Shown here piece by piece: positions 35,248 through 43,590 of a DNA stretch of 64,000 nucleotides (position 1 is the stretch's first letter; each line of letters starts with the position of its first letter). Origin of the DNA: JAICXG01 sp963801255 (lineage in GTDB: Bacteria > Verrucomicrobiota > Verrucomicrobiia > Chthoniobacterales > UBA10450). The translations under genes and the position numbers were made by a program. The DNA lies in the NCBI GenBank assembly GCA_963801255.1, contig CAWDEC010000012.1, positions 62,001 to 126,000 of the forward strand. The letters run 5' to 3'. The notes under the pieces are model-generated. The model made no database searches. It saw only the letters and a list, made by a program, of their open reading frames with translations, and was not told the origin of the DNA.

Positions 35248-36780
35248 CTAGTGCCAGGTTGCCTTAAAGTCGTTCAACGCCGCACCCAACTCGGCTTCGA
35301 GGTCTTTGTCGATTGCCTTCTTGTTTCGGATTGACGCCAGCACGCTTTCCTTCCGTGTTTGCAAGTAATCCTGCAGTTTCAACTGAAATTCCTTCACCCG
35401 ATCGACGGGGACTGGATCGAAATAACCGTTCTGTATCGCCCAGAGCACCGCCACCTGCTCCTCAACTGCGATCGGGCTGTATTGTATCTGCTTAAACAGC
35501 TCAACAATTCGCTGACCGCGATCGAGTCGCGCTTTGGTCGCGGCGTCGAGGTCGGAACCGAATTGTGCAAAAGCCGCCAGTTCGCGGAACTGCGCGAGCT
35601 CCAGCTTGATCTTACCCGCCACTTGTTTGATCGCCTTGATCTGCGCCGCAGAACCCACTCGGCTGACCGAGAGACCGACCGAGATCGCAGGCCGGATACC
35701 CTGGAAAAACAAGTCAGTCTCGAGATAAATCTGACCATCGGTAATTGAGATAACGTTCGTTGGAATGTACGCCGAGACATCGCCCGCCTGGGTTTCAATG
35801 ATGGGCAGCGCGGTGAGCGAGCCGCCGCCGGCGTCCTCGGACACGCGCGCTGCGCGCTCGAGTAGCCGCGAATGTAAGTAGAAGACGTCGCCCGGATAAG
35901 CTTCGCGACCCGACGGGCGCTTCAAAACTAACGATACTTGCCGATAAGCCACCGCGTGCTTTGAGAGGTCGTCGTAAATAATGAGCGCGTCCATGCCATT
36001 ATCCATGAACCACTCGCCCATCGCCGCTCCGGCAAATGGCGCGAGGTATTGGTTCGTGGCACTCTCCGAGGCAGGTGCAGAAACGATCGTCGTGTAAGGC
36101 ATCGCACCGTTCTTTTCCAGCACGGCAAGCGTGCGTGCGACGTTCGAGTTCTTCTGTGCAATCGCGACGTAGATACAGTAGAGCGGGCGATGATCTTTCA
36201 GCTGCCCATTTTCGGCGGCCTTATTTAGGCGGGCCTGGCTAATGATCGTGTCGACTGCGATGGTTGATTTGCCGGTCGCGCGATCTCCGATGATCAGCTC
36301 GCGCTGACCACGTCCAATGGGCACCATCGCGTCGATCGCCATGATTCCGGTTTGCACCGGCTGGCTTACGCCGCGACGCTTGATAATGCCGGGCGCGATC
36401 TTCTCCACCGGATAGAAGGTGTCGGCATTGATTGGGCCTTTGTTATCAATCGGCTGACCCAGGGTATTGACGACTCGGCCAAGGAGCCCCTTGCCTACCG
36501 GGACCTGGAGGAGCTTGCCGGTTGTCTTGACTTCATCGCCTTCCGCAACCTTTGTCGGATCGCCAAGGAGGATTACGCCCACTTCGGTCTCTTCCAAGTT
36601 CAGCGCAAGACCAAATTCACCGCTCGGGAATTCGATCATTTCGTTCAGCATAACCTCGCTCAAACCCTCGATGCGAGCTACGCCGTCACCAGCTTCACGC
36701 ACCACGCCAACATTGCTTTTCGTGGTCGAGGTCTTTAGCCCCGCAATTTGCGTTTCGATTTCTTCCAGAATGCTGCTCAT
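35248..36780 (-). CDS. atpA: F1Fo ATP synthase alpha subunit
   Basis: 510 residues, full length. The Walker A motif 'GDRATGKST' is at about 165-173. 'YCIYVAIAQKNSNVARTLAV', 'ALIIYDDLSKHAVAYRQVSL' and 'PGREAYPGDVFYLHSRLLER'-type sequence (SGREAYPGDVFYLHS here) are diagnostic. It is the non-catalytic nucleotide-binding subunit of F1. It lies 14 bases downstream of atpH and 12 upstream of atpG. Confidence 0.98.
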   Translation of the reverse strand: MSSILEEIETQIAGLKTSTTKSNVGVVREAGDGVARIEGLSEVMLNEMIEFPSGEFGLALNLEETEVGVILLGDPTKVAEGDEVKTTGKLLQVPVGKGLLGRVVNTLGQPIDNKGPINADTFYPVEKIAPGIIKRRGVSQPVQTGIMAIDAMVPIGRGQRELIIGDRATGKSTIAVDTIISQARLNKAAENGQLKDHRPLYCIYVAIAQKNSNVARTLAVLEKNGAMPYTTIVSAPASESATNQYLAPFAGAAMGEWFMDNGMDALIIYDDLSKHAVAYRQVSLVLKRPSGREAYPGDVFYLHSRLLERAARVSEDAGGGSLTALPIIETQAGDVSAYIPTNVISITDGQIYLETDLFFQGIRPAISVGLSVSRVGSAAQIKAIKQVAGKIKLELAQFRELAAFAQFGSDLDAATKARLDRGQRIVELFKQIQYSPIAVEEQVAVLWAIQNGYFDPVPVDRVKEFQLKLQDYLQTRKESVLASIRNKKAIDKDLEAELGAALNDFKATWH

Positions 36781-36794
36781 GATAATTCGTTCGT

Positions 36795-37187
36795 TTAAAG
36801 TTTTTGCGCCAGCCGATCGAGCCGGTTGCGTACGCTACTGTCCCAGACATCGCTCCCAACTCGAACGCGCATGCCGCCGAGAAGTGCCGGATTAATGGTA
36901 AATTCAGTCGTTAGACCAGGTCCGTATTTCCGCTCCAAGCCGCTTATAACTTCCCGACTCACTTCCGGATCCAACTCGGCGGCCGATTCAATGCGGACGC
37001 GCCGTTTCTCCAACTCAAGCCGCAGAAGACGCTGATAAGCTTCCAAGAGCTGGATGTAATTACGCGGCTTCTTCTCCACAATCGCGCCGACAAAAGTCTG
37101 AACACGGCCGCGATCGAGCGTGCCATCAACATACGTCGCCCGCACCAGGTCGCGCGCTTGCTGTCGAATCTCCTTGCTAATCTTCAC
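36795..37187 (-). CDS. atpH: F1Fo ATP synthase delta subunit
   Basis: About 131 residues if translation starts at the GTG at 37187 ('VKISKEIRQQARDLVRATYV'). The frame is open to an ATG at 37259, but that would overlap atpF by 56 bases and add unrelated residues. The C-terminal half 'GLERKYGPGLTTEFTINPAL' followed by 'LGGMRVRVGSDVWDSSVRNR' is the conserved delta/OSCP signature. The usual N-terminal six-helix bundle is short compared with the common 175-180 residues. It links F1 to the peripheral stalk. Confidence 0.88.
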   Translation of the reverse strand: MKISKEIRQQARDLVRATYVDGTLDRGRVQTFVGAIVEKKPRNYIQLLEAYQRLLRLELEKRRVRIESAAELDPEVSREVISGLERKYGPGLTTEFTINPALLGGMRVRVGSDVWDSSVRNRLDRLAQKL

Positions 37188-37203
37188 GCTTTTTTCGATT
37201 TCG

Positions 37204-37737
37204 TCAGGCTGCGACCTGACGACTTGCTTCCTCCTGCAATCGCTTCTGATCTTCCGCATTCAAGACCTTGCCGGTCACCTTGGCGGTTGTATCTACGACC
37301 AGTCGTCCGAGTTCGCGCTTCAGCCGCGCCATTTCACGTTCGTGCTCGAGCGCGCTCGCTTCCCGTGCCTTGGCGAGAATTTGCTCTGCCGCCGCAATGG
37401 CTTCCTGTTCTTTACGCTCCGCGATGACGCCTGCGCTGCTCCGCGCTTCGTCGATCATCTTCTGCGCTTCGACATTTGCTTTCGCCAGCGTTTCCTGATA
37501 GCGCTGCTCCGCCTGGGCAAGTTGCTGCTTAATCTTCTCGGCATTGAGGAGCCCTTCCTGAATGCGTTGCCGCCGTTCCTCAAGCACGGCAAGAATCGGC
37601 TTGTAGGCGAACCGGCGCAGAAGTAACGCGACGATTATGAAGCTGACGACCTGCGAGAGAAAAATCTTGAAGTCGAAGCCAAAGCTTTCCGCTACATCAG
37701 TGACGAGGTTGGCCGCAATGAAAATAGGAATACTCAT
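37204..37737 (-). CDS. atpF: F1Fo ATP synthase b subunit
   Basis: 177 residues. One membrane helix near the N-terminus ('FLSQVVSFIIVALLLRRFAY') followed by 'KPILAVLEERRQRIQEGLLN' and a long charged coiled coil is the standard b-subunit layout. It forms the peripheral stalk. It lies between atpE and atpH on the same strand. Confidence 0.95.
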   Translation of the reverse strand: MSIPIFIAANLVTDVAESFGFDFKIFLSQVVSFIIVALLLRRFAYKPILAVLEERRQRIQEGLLNAEKIKQQLAQAEQRYQETLAKANVEAQKMIDEARSSAGVIAERKEQEAIAAAEQILAKAREASALEHEREMARLKRELGRLVVDTTAKVTGKVLNAEDQKRLQEEASRQVAA

Positions 37738-37785
37738 CCGAAAAAGTTGTCGACCCCGAAGCGCACAGCCTCGGCGCCTAACGAG

Positions 37786-37998
37786 TTAGTGGACGAGGAA
37801 GAGAGCGTAAAAGACAATAGCTTCGGCGAAAGCGATGGCCAAAATCGCCTGCACCAGAATCGGCGTTGCCGCTCCTGGATTGCGACCGACCGCGGAGGAC
37901 GCGCCCATGCCGATCAATCCCACGCCGATCGCCGCGCCTAGAGCCGCAAGGCCAACGTGAATGCTTCCGCTCATTTCTGCCAGTAATGGTAATATCAT
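37786..37998 (-). CDS. atpE: F1Fo ATP synthase c subunit
   Basis: 70 residues, two membrane helices. Helix 1 has the glycine-rich 'GLAALGAAIGVGLIGMGASS', the loop has RNPGA, and helix 2 carries the ion-binding Glu59 in 'AIAFAEAIVFYALFL'. The residue after Glu is Ala, and the glutamine/serine ligands of Na+-type rings are missing, so H+ coupling is likely. An exact 9-mer GCCTAACGA lies just after the stop (37776-37784). Confidence 0.96.
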   Translation of the reverse strand: MILPLLAEMSGSIHVGLAALGAAIGVGLIGMGASSAVGRNPGAATPILVQAILAIAFAEAIVFYALFLVH

Positions 37999-38062
37999 AT
38001 CTTTTTCTGTAGTTGTTTTGCTTCAGCTCGTCGTGTTCCGCCACAACGTAGCCGAAAATTAG

Positions 38063-38998
38063 TCAATGATGCGCTCCTTCCGCTTTCGGATCGTGCGCAA
38101 TAAGAAGGGTGAATACCGCGGTCAGCAGCATGAAGACAAGCGCTTGCACGATGCCGACAAGAATTTCCATGAAATAAAACGGGATCGGAATAAGCCAGGA
38201 AAGCGAAGGCACCAGGTGCGCCATCGCTTCGAGCATGTTCTCCCCAGCGTAAACATTTCCGTAAAGCCGAAAACTCAGCGAGATCGGGCGGAAAAAGATC
38301 GACACCACCTCCAGCCACCCGACCATAAAGAAAACGATGATCATCATGATCCTGAGGAAGCCCTTCGACTCCCCTTTCGGTCCGAAGATGTGCAGGAAGA
38401 ATCCACCGAAGCCGACCTCCTGAACCGCCCAAATCAACCAGAGAGCGAAAAAAACGACCGCCATGGCAAAGGTGAGGTTGAGATCTGCGTTCGCTCCCCG
38501 GAGAAGAGGTCGATCGACGTGAAAGGCGTTGGTTACTGGATCGTGATGTCCCCAACCGATTGTCCCAACTCCCGGGATCAAACCGAACCAGTTCAGGAAT
38601 AGAATAAAAATAAAGATGGTGGCAAAGAACCAGAACGTCTTCTTCACCAGGTGGGGGCCAATGACGCTTTCGAGAAAGTTGTACAGGCCCTCGACCATCC
38701 ATTCCCAAAAATTCTGCGCTCCACCTGGAATGGACTGAATTTTGCGCGTCGCCATCTGCGCGAAAACGATGATTCCAGCCGCTACCACCCACGTGACCAG
38801 CATCGAATTCGTGACGGTGAACTGTCCGATTGTAAAAAGCGGCGATGCCTTGAGCGAGAGCGCTTCGTGCTTTTCGGCAGTCGCAGGGGTCGCAGGCGCA
38901 ACCTCTGTGGCCTGAGCAGTCGGCGCGAATCCGCTCGTTGCGAGCAGCGCGCAAAGACTCAGAAGCAGCGGCAAAAAGCGAAAATAGCGTTGGACCAT
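38063..38998 (-). CDS. atpB: F1Fo ATP synthase a subunit
   Basis: About 311 residues from the ATG at 38998. The N-terminus is a signal-peptide-like stretch ('FLPLLLSLCALLATSGFAPT'), which is unusual outside Bacteroidota/Verrucomicrobiota-type a subunits. The membrane part contains 'ISLSFRLYGNVYAGENMLEA', which carries the essential arginine of the proton channel, and 'QALVFMLLTAVFTLLI'. It is the first gene of the main ATP synthase unit; no atpI is seen upstream. Confidence 0.95.
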   Translation of the reverse strand: MVQRYFRFLPLLLSLCALLATSGFAPTAQATEVAPATPATAEKHEALSLKASPLFTIGQFTVTNSMLVTWVVAAGIIVFAQMATRKIQSIPGGAQNFWEWMVEGLYNFLESVIGPHLVKKTFWFFATIFIFILFLNWFGLIPGVGTIGWGHHDPVTNAFHVDRPLLRGANADLNLTFAMAVVFFALWLIWAVQEVGFGGFFLHIFGPKGESKGFLRIMMIIVFFMVGWLEVVSIFFRPISLSFRLYGNVYAGENMLEAMAHLVPSLSWLIPIPFYFMEILVGIVQALVFMLLTAVFTLLIAHDPKAEGAHH

Positions 38999-39180
38999 GT
39001 GCTGGGTCGGAAAGCAGCGCTGCCGGTTGCCGGTGAAGCGTGACTGGATCCAGATCGAATCCTGCGCCTCAAGGCCGCTAACGACGCGCATAAAGAAGAG
39101 CATGTTGCCAGTGCTGACAAGCGACTTTGACGGGTTTTTTTCGGAACAAAAAACGAGGCAAAATCGTGAGGCCGATGTCG

Positions 39181-40413
39181 CTATTTCGCGGGGACGCCTT
39201 GCTGCTGAAAAGGCGGTGAAGCGAGGATCTGCGACGCTGGGTGCGCCCGCATCGATGCCTCGGCGACGATGTCGGCCGCTTCGCGATACTGGCTTTCCAA
39301 GACTGCGATCTGCATCCGCTGCTCAAAGTTGGCCGCGACCGATTCGCTGGCCAGGATTCCCATTTCCGCGAAGGAGTGGCGATTTGAGGTGATCTTTTTC
39401 ATCTCCCTGGCAAGCGCCTCGTGATCGCGCTCGGCGACCAGCGCGCCACAGCGACCGCTCTCAACTGCTTCGGGAATTCCGCCGTGCCGCGTCGCGAGCA
39501 CGGGCATGCCGGTCGCCATCGCTTCCAGGATGGAATTTGGAATTCCCTCCTGATTTTCATCCGCCGGAGTTTCGCTCGGGTGAAGGAAGACGTGACAACT
39601 ATGATAGAGGTCCAGAAGCTCCGACTGTGAGAGAAAGCCGGTAAAATGCAGCGCGCGACTAATGCCCAAGTCGGAAGCCAGCGTCTCCAGGGCCGGCTGC
39701 AACGGTCCTTTGCCCGCAATGAACAGCCGGGCGTTCGGATTCGCCGGATAGAAAAGCGCGAAGGCCCGCAGGCAGGTAGTCAGGCCTTTCTTCGGAATGA
39801 GCCGGCAAGCCTGAAGAAATCTCCACGCTCCGTCGGACGGCGCCTCACGCCGACGCACTGGAAATTCGCCCAACGGAATTCCGGTGCGATTGATGCGAAT
39901 CTTCTCCGGCGGGCAACCCAGCGCAACGAGTCGCTGCTCCAGAGACCGTGATCGCGCCAGGACCAGCGGAACCGACTGAAAGACCTTGCGAAGCTTGGAA
40001 GCGTAATCCGGACTCGCCGCCTTAAGCATAACGTCGGCACCGTGAAACGAAACGATGCACGGTTTGTCCCAGCATTGAATGAATGGCAGCAAATGGACAC
40101 CCGTATGGCCAAAGTAAATGTGCATCAGGTCCGCGCCACGCCGTTCGAGCAAACTGTCCAGGAGTTGATATTCACCACGATAAACAATCGGCGGTTGCCG
40201 CTCGACAAATTTGAGCCAGCCATGACGAAACGGGTTTCTCCGCGGCGCCGGGATCAGCTCAATATCGTTGAAGGGAAAGCGGTCACTGTTCTGGATCTTC
40301 TTCGTCATCACGAAGGTCTTCACTTTCCGGAGGCCAGTAACCTGACGGTAGACGTGCAGCATCTCCGATTTAAGGAAGGTTGTGCAGTAACTCGCGACGA
40401 CCAGTTTGGACAT
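39181..40413 (-). CDS. Glycosyltransferase family 4 protein
   Basis: About 410 residues from the ATG at 40413 ('MSKLVVASYCTTFLKSEMLH'); upstream in-frame ATGs add low-quality sequence that overlaps obgE. The C-terminal GT-B domain has 'LIPKKGLTTCLRAFALFYPA', 'LFIAGKGPLQPALETLASDL', 'FLHPSETPADENQEGIPNSI' followed by LEAMATGMPVLATRHGGIPE, including the E-x7-E motif of retaining GT4 enzymes. It resembles colanic acid/exopolysaccharide glycosyltransferases. Donor and acceptor are unknown. It stands alone between atpB and obgE. Confidence 0.88.
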   Translation of the reverse strand: MSKLVVASYCTTFLKSEMLHVYRQVTGLRKVKTFVMTKKIQNSDRFPFNDIELIPAPRRNPFRHGWLKFVERQPPIVYRGEYQLLDSLLERRGADLMHIYFGHTGVHLLPFIQCWDKPCIVSFHGADVMLKAASPDYASKLRKVFQSVPLVLARSRSLEQRLVALGCPPEKIRINRTGIPLGEFPVRRREAPSDGAWRFLQACRLIPKKGLTTCLRAFALFYPANPNARLFIAGKGPLQPALETLASDLGISRALHFTGFLSQSELLDLYHSCHVFLHPSETPADENQEGIPNSILEAMATGMPVLATRHGGIPEAVESGRCGALVAERDHEALAREMKKITSNRHSFAEMGILASESVAANFEQRMQIAVLESQYREAADIVAEASMRAHPASQILASPPFQQQGVPAK

Positions 40414-40484
40414 AGTTTTTGGGGAACCCATGTTAGGTATTGGTAAGAAAAGTTGTGAACACTTAGCGCATGGATTCCGCTTGT

Positions 40485-41684
40485 CTAACTGTAATCGGCC
40501 CAACTGGCCTCTACAGTTCCATTTCGCGTTAAATCTGCCGGCTCATTCATACCGGGGTCAGCTTCTTGTAACCACTGATCGAGAGAGCGTCTCAACTCCG
40601 CGATTCCATCATTCTCCTTCGCGGACACGGCCACGACTTCTCGACCCGGAAAACGTGCCCGAAACGCCTGCAAATGTTCTGCCGCCCCAGGCAAATCCAT
40701 CTTGTTCGCCACGACCCGCCACGGGCGGAGCGAGAGACGCGGATCGTAAAGATCGATTTCCCGCCGCAAATGCTGGAGGTCCACAATCGGGTCGCGTCCT
40801 TCGCTCCCCGCCATGTCGAGCACAAAAAGCAGCAGCCGGCAGCGCGTGATGTGGCGCAGAAAAGAATGACCGAGTCCCAGATTGCGATGCGCGCCCTCGA
40901 TCAATCCGGGAATATCCGCCACGGTCGCGCGACGGTAATCATCGAAATCGACCACACCAATCATAGGATGGAGAGTAGTGAAAGGATAAGCTGCGACCTT
41001 CGGAAGAGCCGCGGAGATCCGCCGCAAAAGCGTCGACTTGCCGGCATTCGGATAACCAACCAAACCCGCATCCGCGATCGTCCGCAACTCGAACAGGAAA
41101 GTTCCTTCCTCTCCCGTGACGCCCTCAGTGTACTCGCGCGGCGCACGATTGCGTGAACTCTTGAAATGGACATTACCCCTCCCGCCCGTTCCACCACGGC
41201 AGAGAATGAATTCGTCGTTAGGCTGGGCAAGATCGGCTAAAGGAGTTGCTGACTGCCAGTTACGAGTTTTCGCTCCATCGCCCTGCGACGTCGGCTCGTC
41301 AGGCTCGCTTCGTCCGCCGCGGATTTGCTTCGTGGGCGAAGAATCGCGATTCGACACGGCGCCGCTCGGTGAGGCATCATTCGGAGTCGGGCATCGAAAT
41401 ACTACCGTTCCTACCGGCACTTTCACTACTTTGGCCGGTGCGCCGCGACCGTGCATCTGCTTCCCCTGGCCGTGTGCGCCGTTTTTTCCCTTAATCAAGG
41501 GCTCGTAAAAAAGACTGACAAGATTATCTGTGTGCTCGTCTGCGCGTAGAATAATGTCGCCGCCTTTACCTCCATCTCCGCCATCCGGTCCACCCCTTGG
41601 AACAAACTTTTCCCGGCGAAAACTCACGCAACCCCGCCCGCCATTGCCAGCTTTCGCCGTCACCCTGATCCGATCGACGAACAT
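40485..41684 (-). CDS. obgE: GTPase Obg/CgtA with an insertion in the Obg domain
   Basis: 399 residues. The Obg fold starts 'MFVDRIRVTAKAGNGGRGCV' with many glycines, and the G domain has 'GYPNAGKST' (G1), 'DIPGLIEGAH' (G3) and 'NKMD' (G4). It is a ribosome-assembly GTPase. Between 'VGTVVF' and 'LADLAQPNDEFILCRGG' there are about 50 residues (98-148) rich in Ser, Pro and Asp where about 10 are usual, coded by 41241-41393. The insertion is in frame and sits at a surface loop. The usual neighbours rplU and rpmA are not present. The 9-mer is at 41215. Confidence 0.95.
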   Translation of the reverse strand: MFVDRIRVTAKAGNGGRGCVSFRREKFVPRGGPDGGDGGKGGDIILRADEHTDNLVSLFYEPLIKGKNGAHGQGKQMHGRGAPAKVVKVPVGTVVFRCPTPNDASPSGAVSNRDSSPTKQIRGGRSEPDEPTSQGDGAKTRNWQSATPLADLAQPNDEFILCRGGTGGRGNVHFKSSRNRAPREYTEGVTGEEGTFLFELRTIADAGLVGYPNAGKSTLLRRISAALPKVAAYPFTTLHPMIGVVDFDDYRRATVADIPGLIEGAHRNLGLGHSFLRHITRCRLLLFVLDMAGSEGRDPIVDLQHLRREIDLYDPRLSLRPWRVVANKMDLPGAAEHLQAFRARFPGREVVAVSAKENDGIAELRRSLDQWLQEADPGMNEPADLTRNGTVEASWADYS

Positions 41685-41807
41685 CGTCTAAGCCTACACG
41701 CAACTATTGCCTCTGGATAGCGCAGGCGCTCCGGTAGCGGGAAACCATGTCACATCATCAGTCGAACGATCGCTTGTCAGAGAGTGAGATTTCACCAAGG
41801 CCAGGAG

Positions 41808-43017
41808 CTACCGAGTCGGTGTCAGCGAATCGTAAAGCGACCTCGTCTGTCTCGCGATCGCCGCCCAGCCAAATTTCTCCTTCGCTCGTTTCCGCCCGGC
41901 GCGCCCAAACCTGGTCTGTAGCTCCGGATCCGACATCAGCTCATTGATCCGCGCCGCAAGGTCGCGGGAAAATTTCTCGGGCTCGATCGGTTCAAAGGGA
42001 CTTTCTTTCATCTGCTGGACCGGCACGAGAAACCCTGTTTCGCCGTCGACCACGACTTCCTTGATCCCGCCGACTGCGCTCGCCACCACCGCGGTTTCGC
42101 ACGCCATCGCTTCGAGATTGATGATTCCGAACGGTTCATAAATCGACGGACAACAAAACACCGTCGCGTTGGCATAGAGCTGATGCACCGTTTCCTTGTC
42201 CACCATCTCGTCGATCCAAATGACATCATTCCGCGTCGCCTGCACGGCGCTTACTGCCGTCTTCATCTCCGCGGCAATCTCCGGCGTATCCGGCGCGCCG
42301 GCGCATAACACAATCTGAAATCCCTTGTCCATGAATGGAATTGCGCGCACCAAGTGCACGATCCCTTTCTGGCGCGTGATCCGCCCCACGAACAATAGAT
42401 ATGGCCGGGTCGGATCGATCCCATAACGCATAAGCGCGTCCGTTCGCTCCGTCGGCCTGTATTCCTCGAGATCGATCCCGTTATAGATCACGTGCAGACG
42501 CGAGGAGTCGATTTGGAAAAGCCGCTCGATATCTGCCCGCGTCCCTTCCGATACGGCAATCACCGCATCGGCCATTTCCAGCGCCGTCTTCTCCAGCCAA
42601 ACGGTAAAGTCGTAACCGCCGCCGAGCTGTTCGCGTTTCCACGGTCGCAGGGGCTCAAGCGAGTGCACGGTGATCGACGAGCGGCAGCCCATAGTTCAAC
42701 TTCGCCAGGATACCGCCAAAATGGCTATACCAAGTGTGGCAATGCACGATGTCAGCCTCAACCTTGAGCGTGTTGAAATTGAGACAACGCTGCACCGCGC
42801 CGAAAACCGATTGCAACGGCTTCGGACAAGTATATCCGGATGCATCCAGCTCAAAGCCGCGCACCGCCGGATTCGTGCCTAACGACTTCTGATCGCCAAA
42901 GCAACGCACCTCGACATCCATCGATTTCGCCAATTCGCGAGCAAGATAAGCAACGTGTACCCCGGCCCCGCCATAAACATGCGGCGGGTATTCGTTGGTG
43001 AAAAAGAGCGCCTTCAT
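41808..43017 (-). pseudogene. Glycogen/maltose-1-phosphate synthase-type glycosyltransferase (GlgA, Coryne family), frameshifted
   Basis: From the ATG at 43017 the frame reads 'MKALFFTNEYPPHVYGGAGV' followed by HVAYLARELA and runs to 'LAKLNYGLPLV', then stops shortly after. The next frame continues exactly at 'ITVHSLEPLRPWKREQLGGG' to a normal GT4 C-terminus ('SIYEPFGIINLEAMACETAV'). One extra base near 42669-42681 breaks an otherwise complete enzyme of about 400 residues. The family synthesises glycogen or maltose-1-phosphate from ADP-glucose. Since everything else is conserved, an assembly error is as likely as a true pseudogene. Confidence 0.85.
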
Positions 43018-43042
43018 CCTTGCACGAGTACCGGCCGCGCTC

Positions 43043-43477
43043 TCACTGGCTTTCGTTAGGTACATTCATGAGGAGAACCGGGACCTGCGCGCGATGGCGA
43101 ACCTGCGTAATCGTGCTGCCGTAGAAGAGGTCCTTCAACAGGCGATGTCCGTGCGTAGTCATTGCGATCAAATCGCAGTCCGATTCCTGCGCGGCCTTGA
43201 GAATCCCAAGGGCGGGATCGCCCAGCGCGAGATGTGTCTGCACCTCGATGCCCTGCCGCCGCAAATCATCCGCCACCTTTTCCAAGTAGGCCCGATCCGC
43301 TTTCATCTCCTCCGATTCCGCGAGTTGAAACCGGTTGTAATTGCGGGCTGCCCAACCATCCGCCACATGCAGCAGAAGCAGTTCCGAGTTGTGCACCTTC
43401 GCCAATTCGCAAATGGGAGAAAACATCGCCCGATCGGTCGGACTATTATCAAGCGCCACGAGAATTTTCTTGAACAT
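43043..43477 (-). CDS. Universal stress protein (UspA family)
   Basis: 144 residues, single Usp domain: 'MFKKILVALDNSPTDRAMFS' at the N-terminus, 'DCDLIAMTTHGHRLLKDLFY' followed by GSTITQVRHRAQVPVLLM, which includes the G-x2-G-x9-G-type ATP-binding loop in modified form. It is cytoplasmic, of general stress function. The start codon overlaps the last base of an exact 9-mer (GCCTAACG-ATG at 43475-43485). It lies 25 bases upstream of the glycosyltransferase on the same strand, so the two may be cotranscribed. Confidence 0.92.
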   Translation of the reverse strand: MFKKILVALDNSPTDRAMFSPICELAKVHNSELLLLHVADGWAARNYNRFQLAESEEMKADRAYLEKVADDLRRQGIEVQTHLALGDPALGILKAAQESDCDLIAMTTHGHRLLKDLFYGSTITQVRHRAQVPVLLMNVPNESQ

Positions 43478-43590
43478 CGTTAGGCCGGCGATCCGCTTTA
43501 AGCTTTGGGCATCAAGTCCTAACTTTGGCAGAGTCGCGCCGTCGCCCCTACTTAAAACTCAAAACCTAAAGCTTAAAACTAATTCGATCA

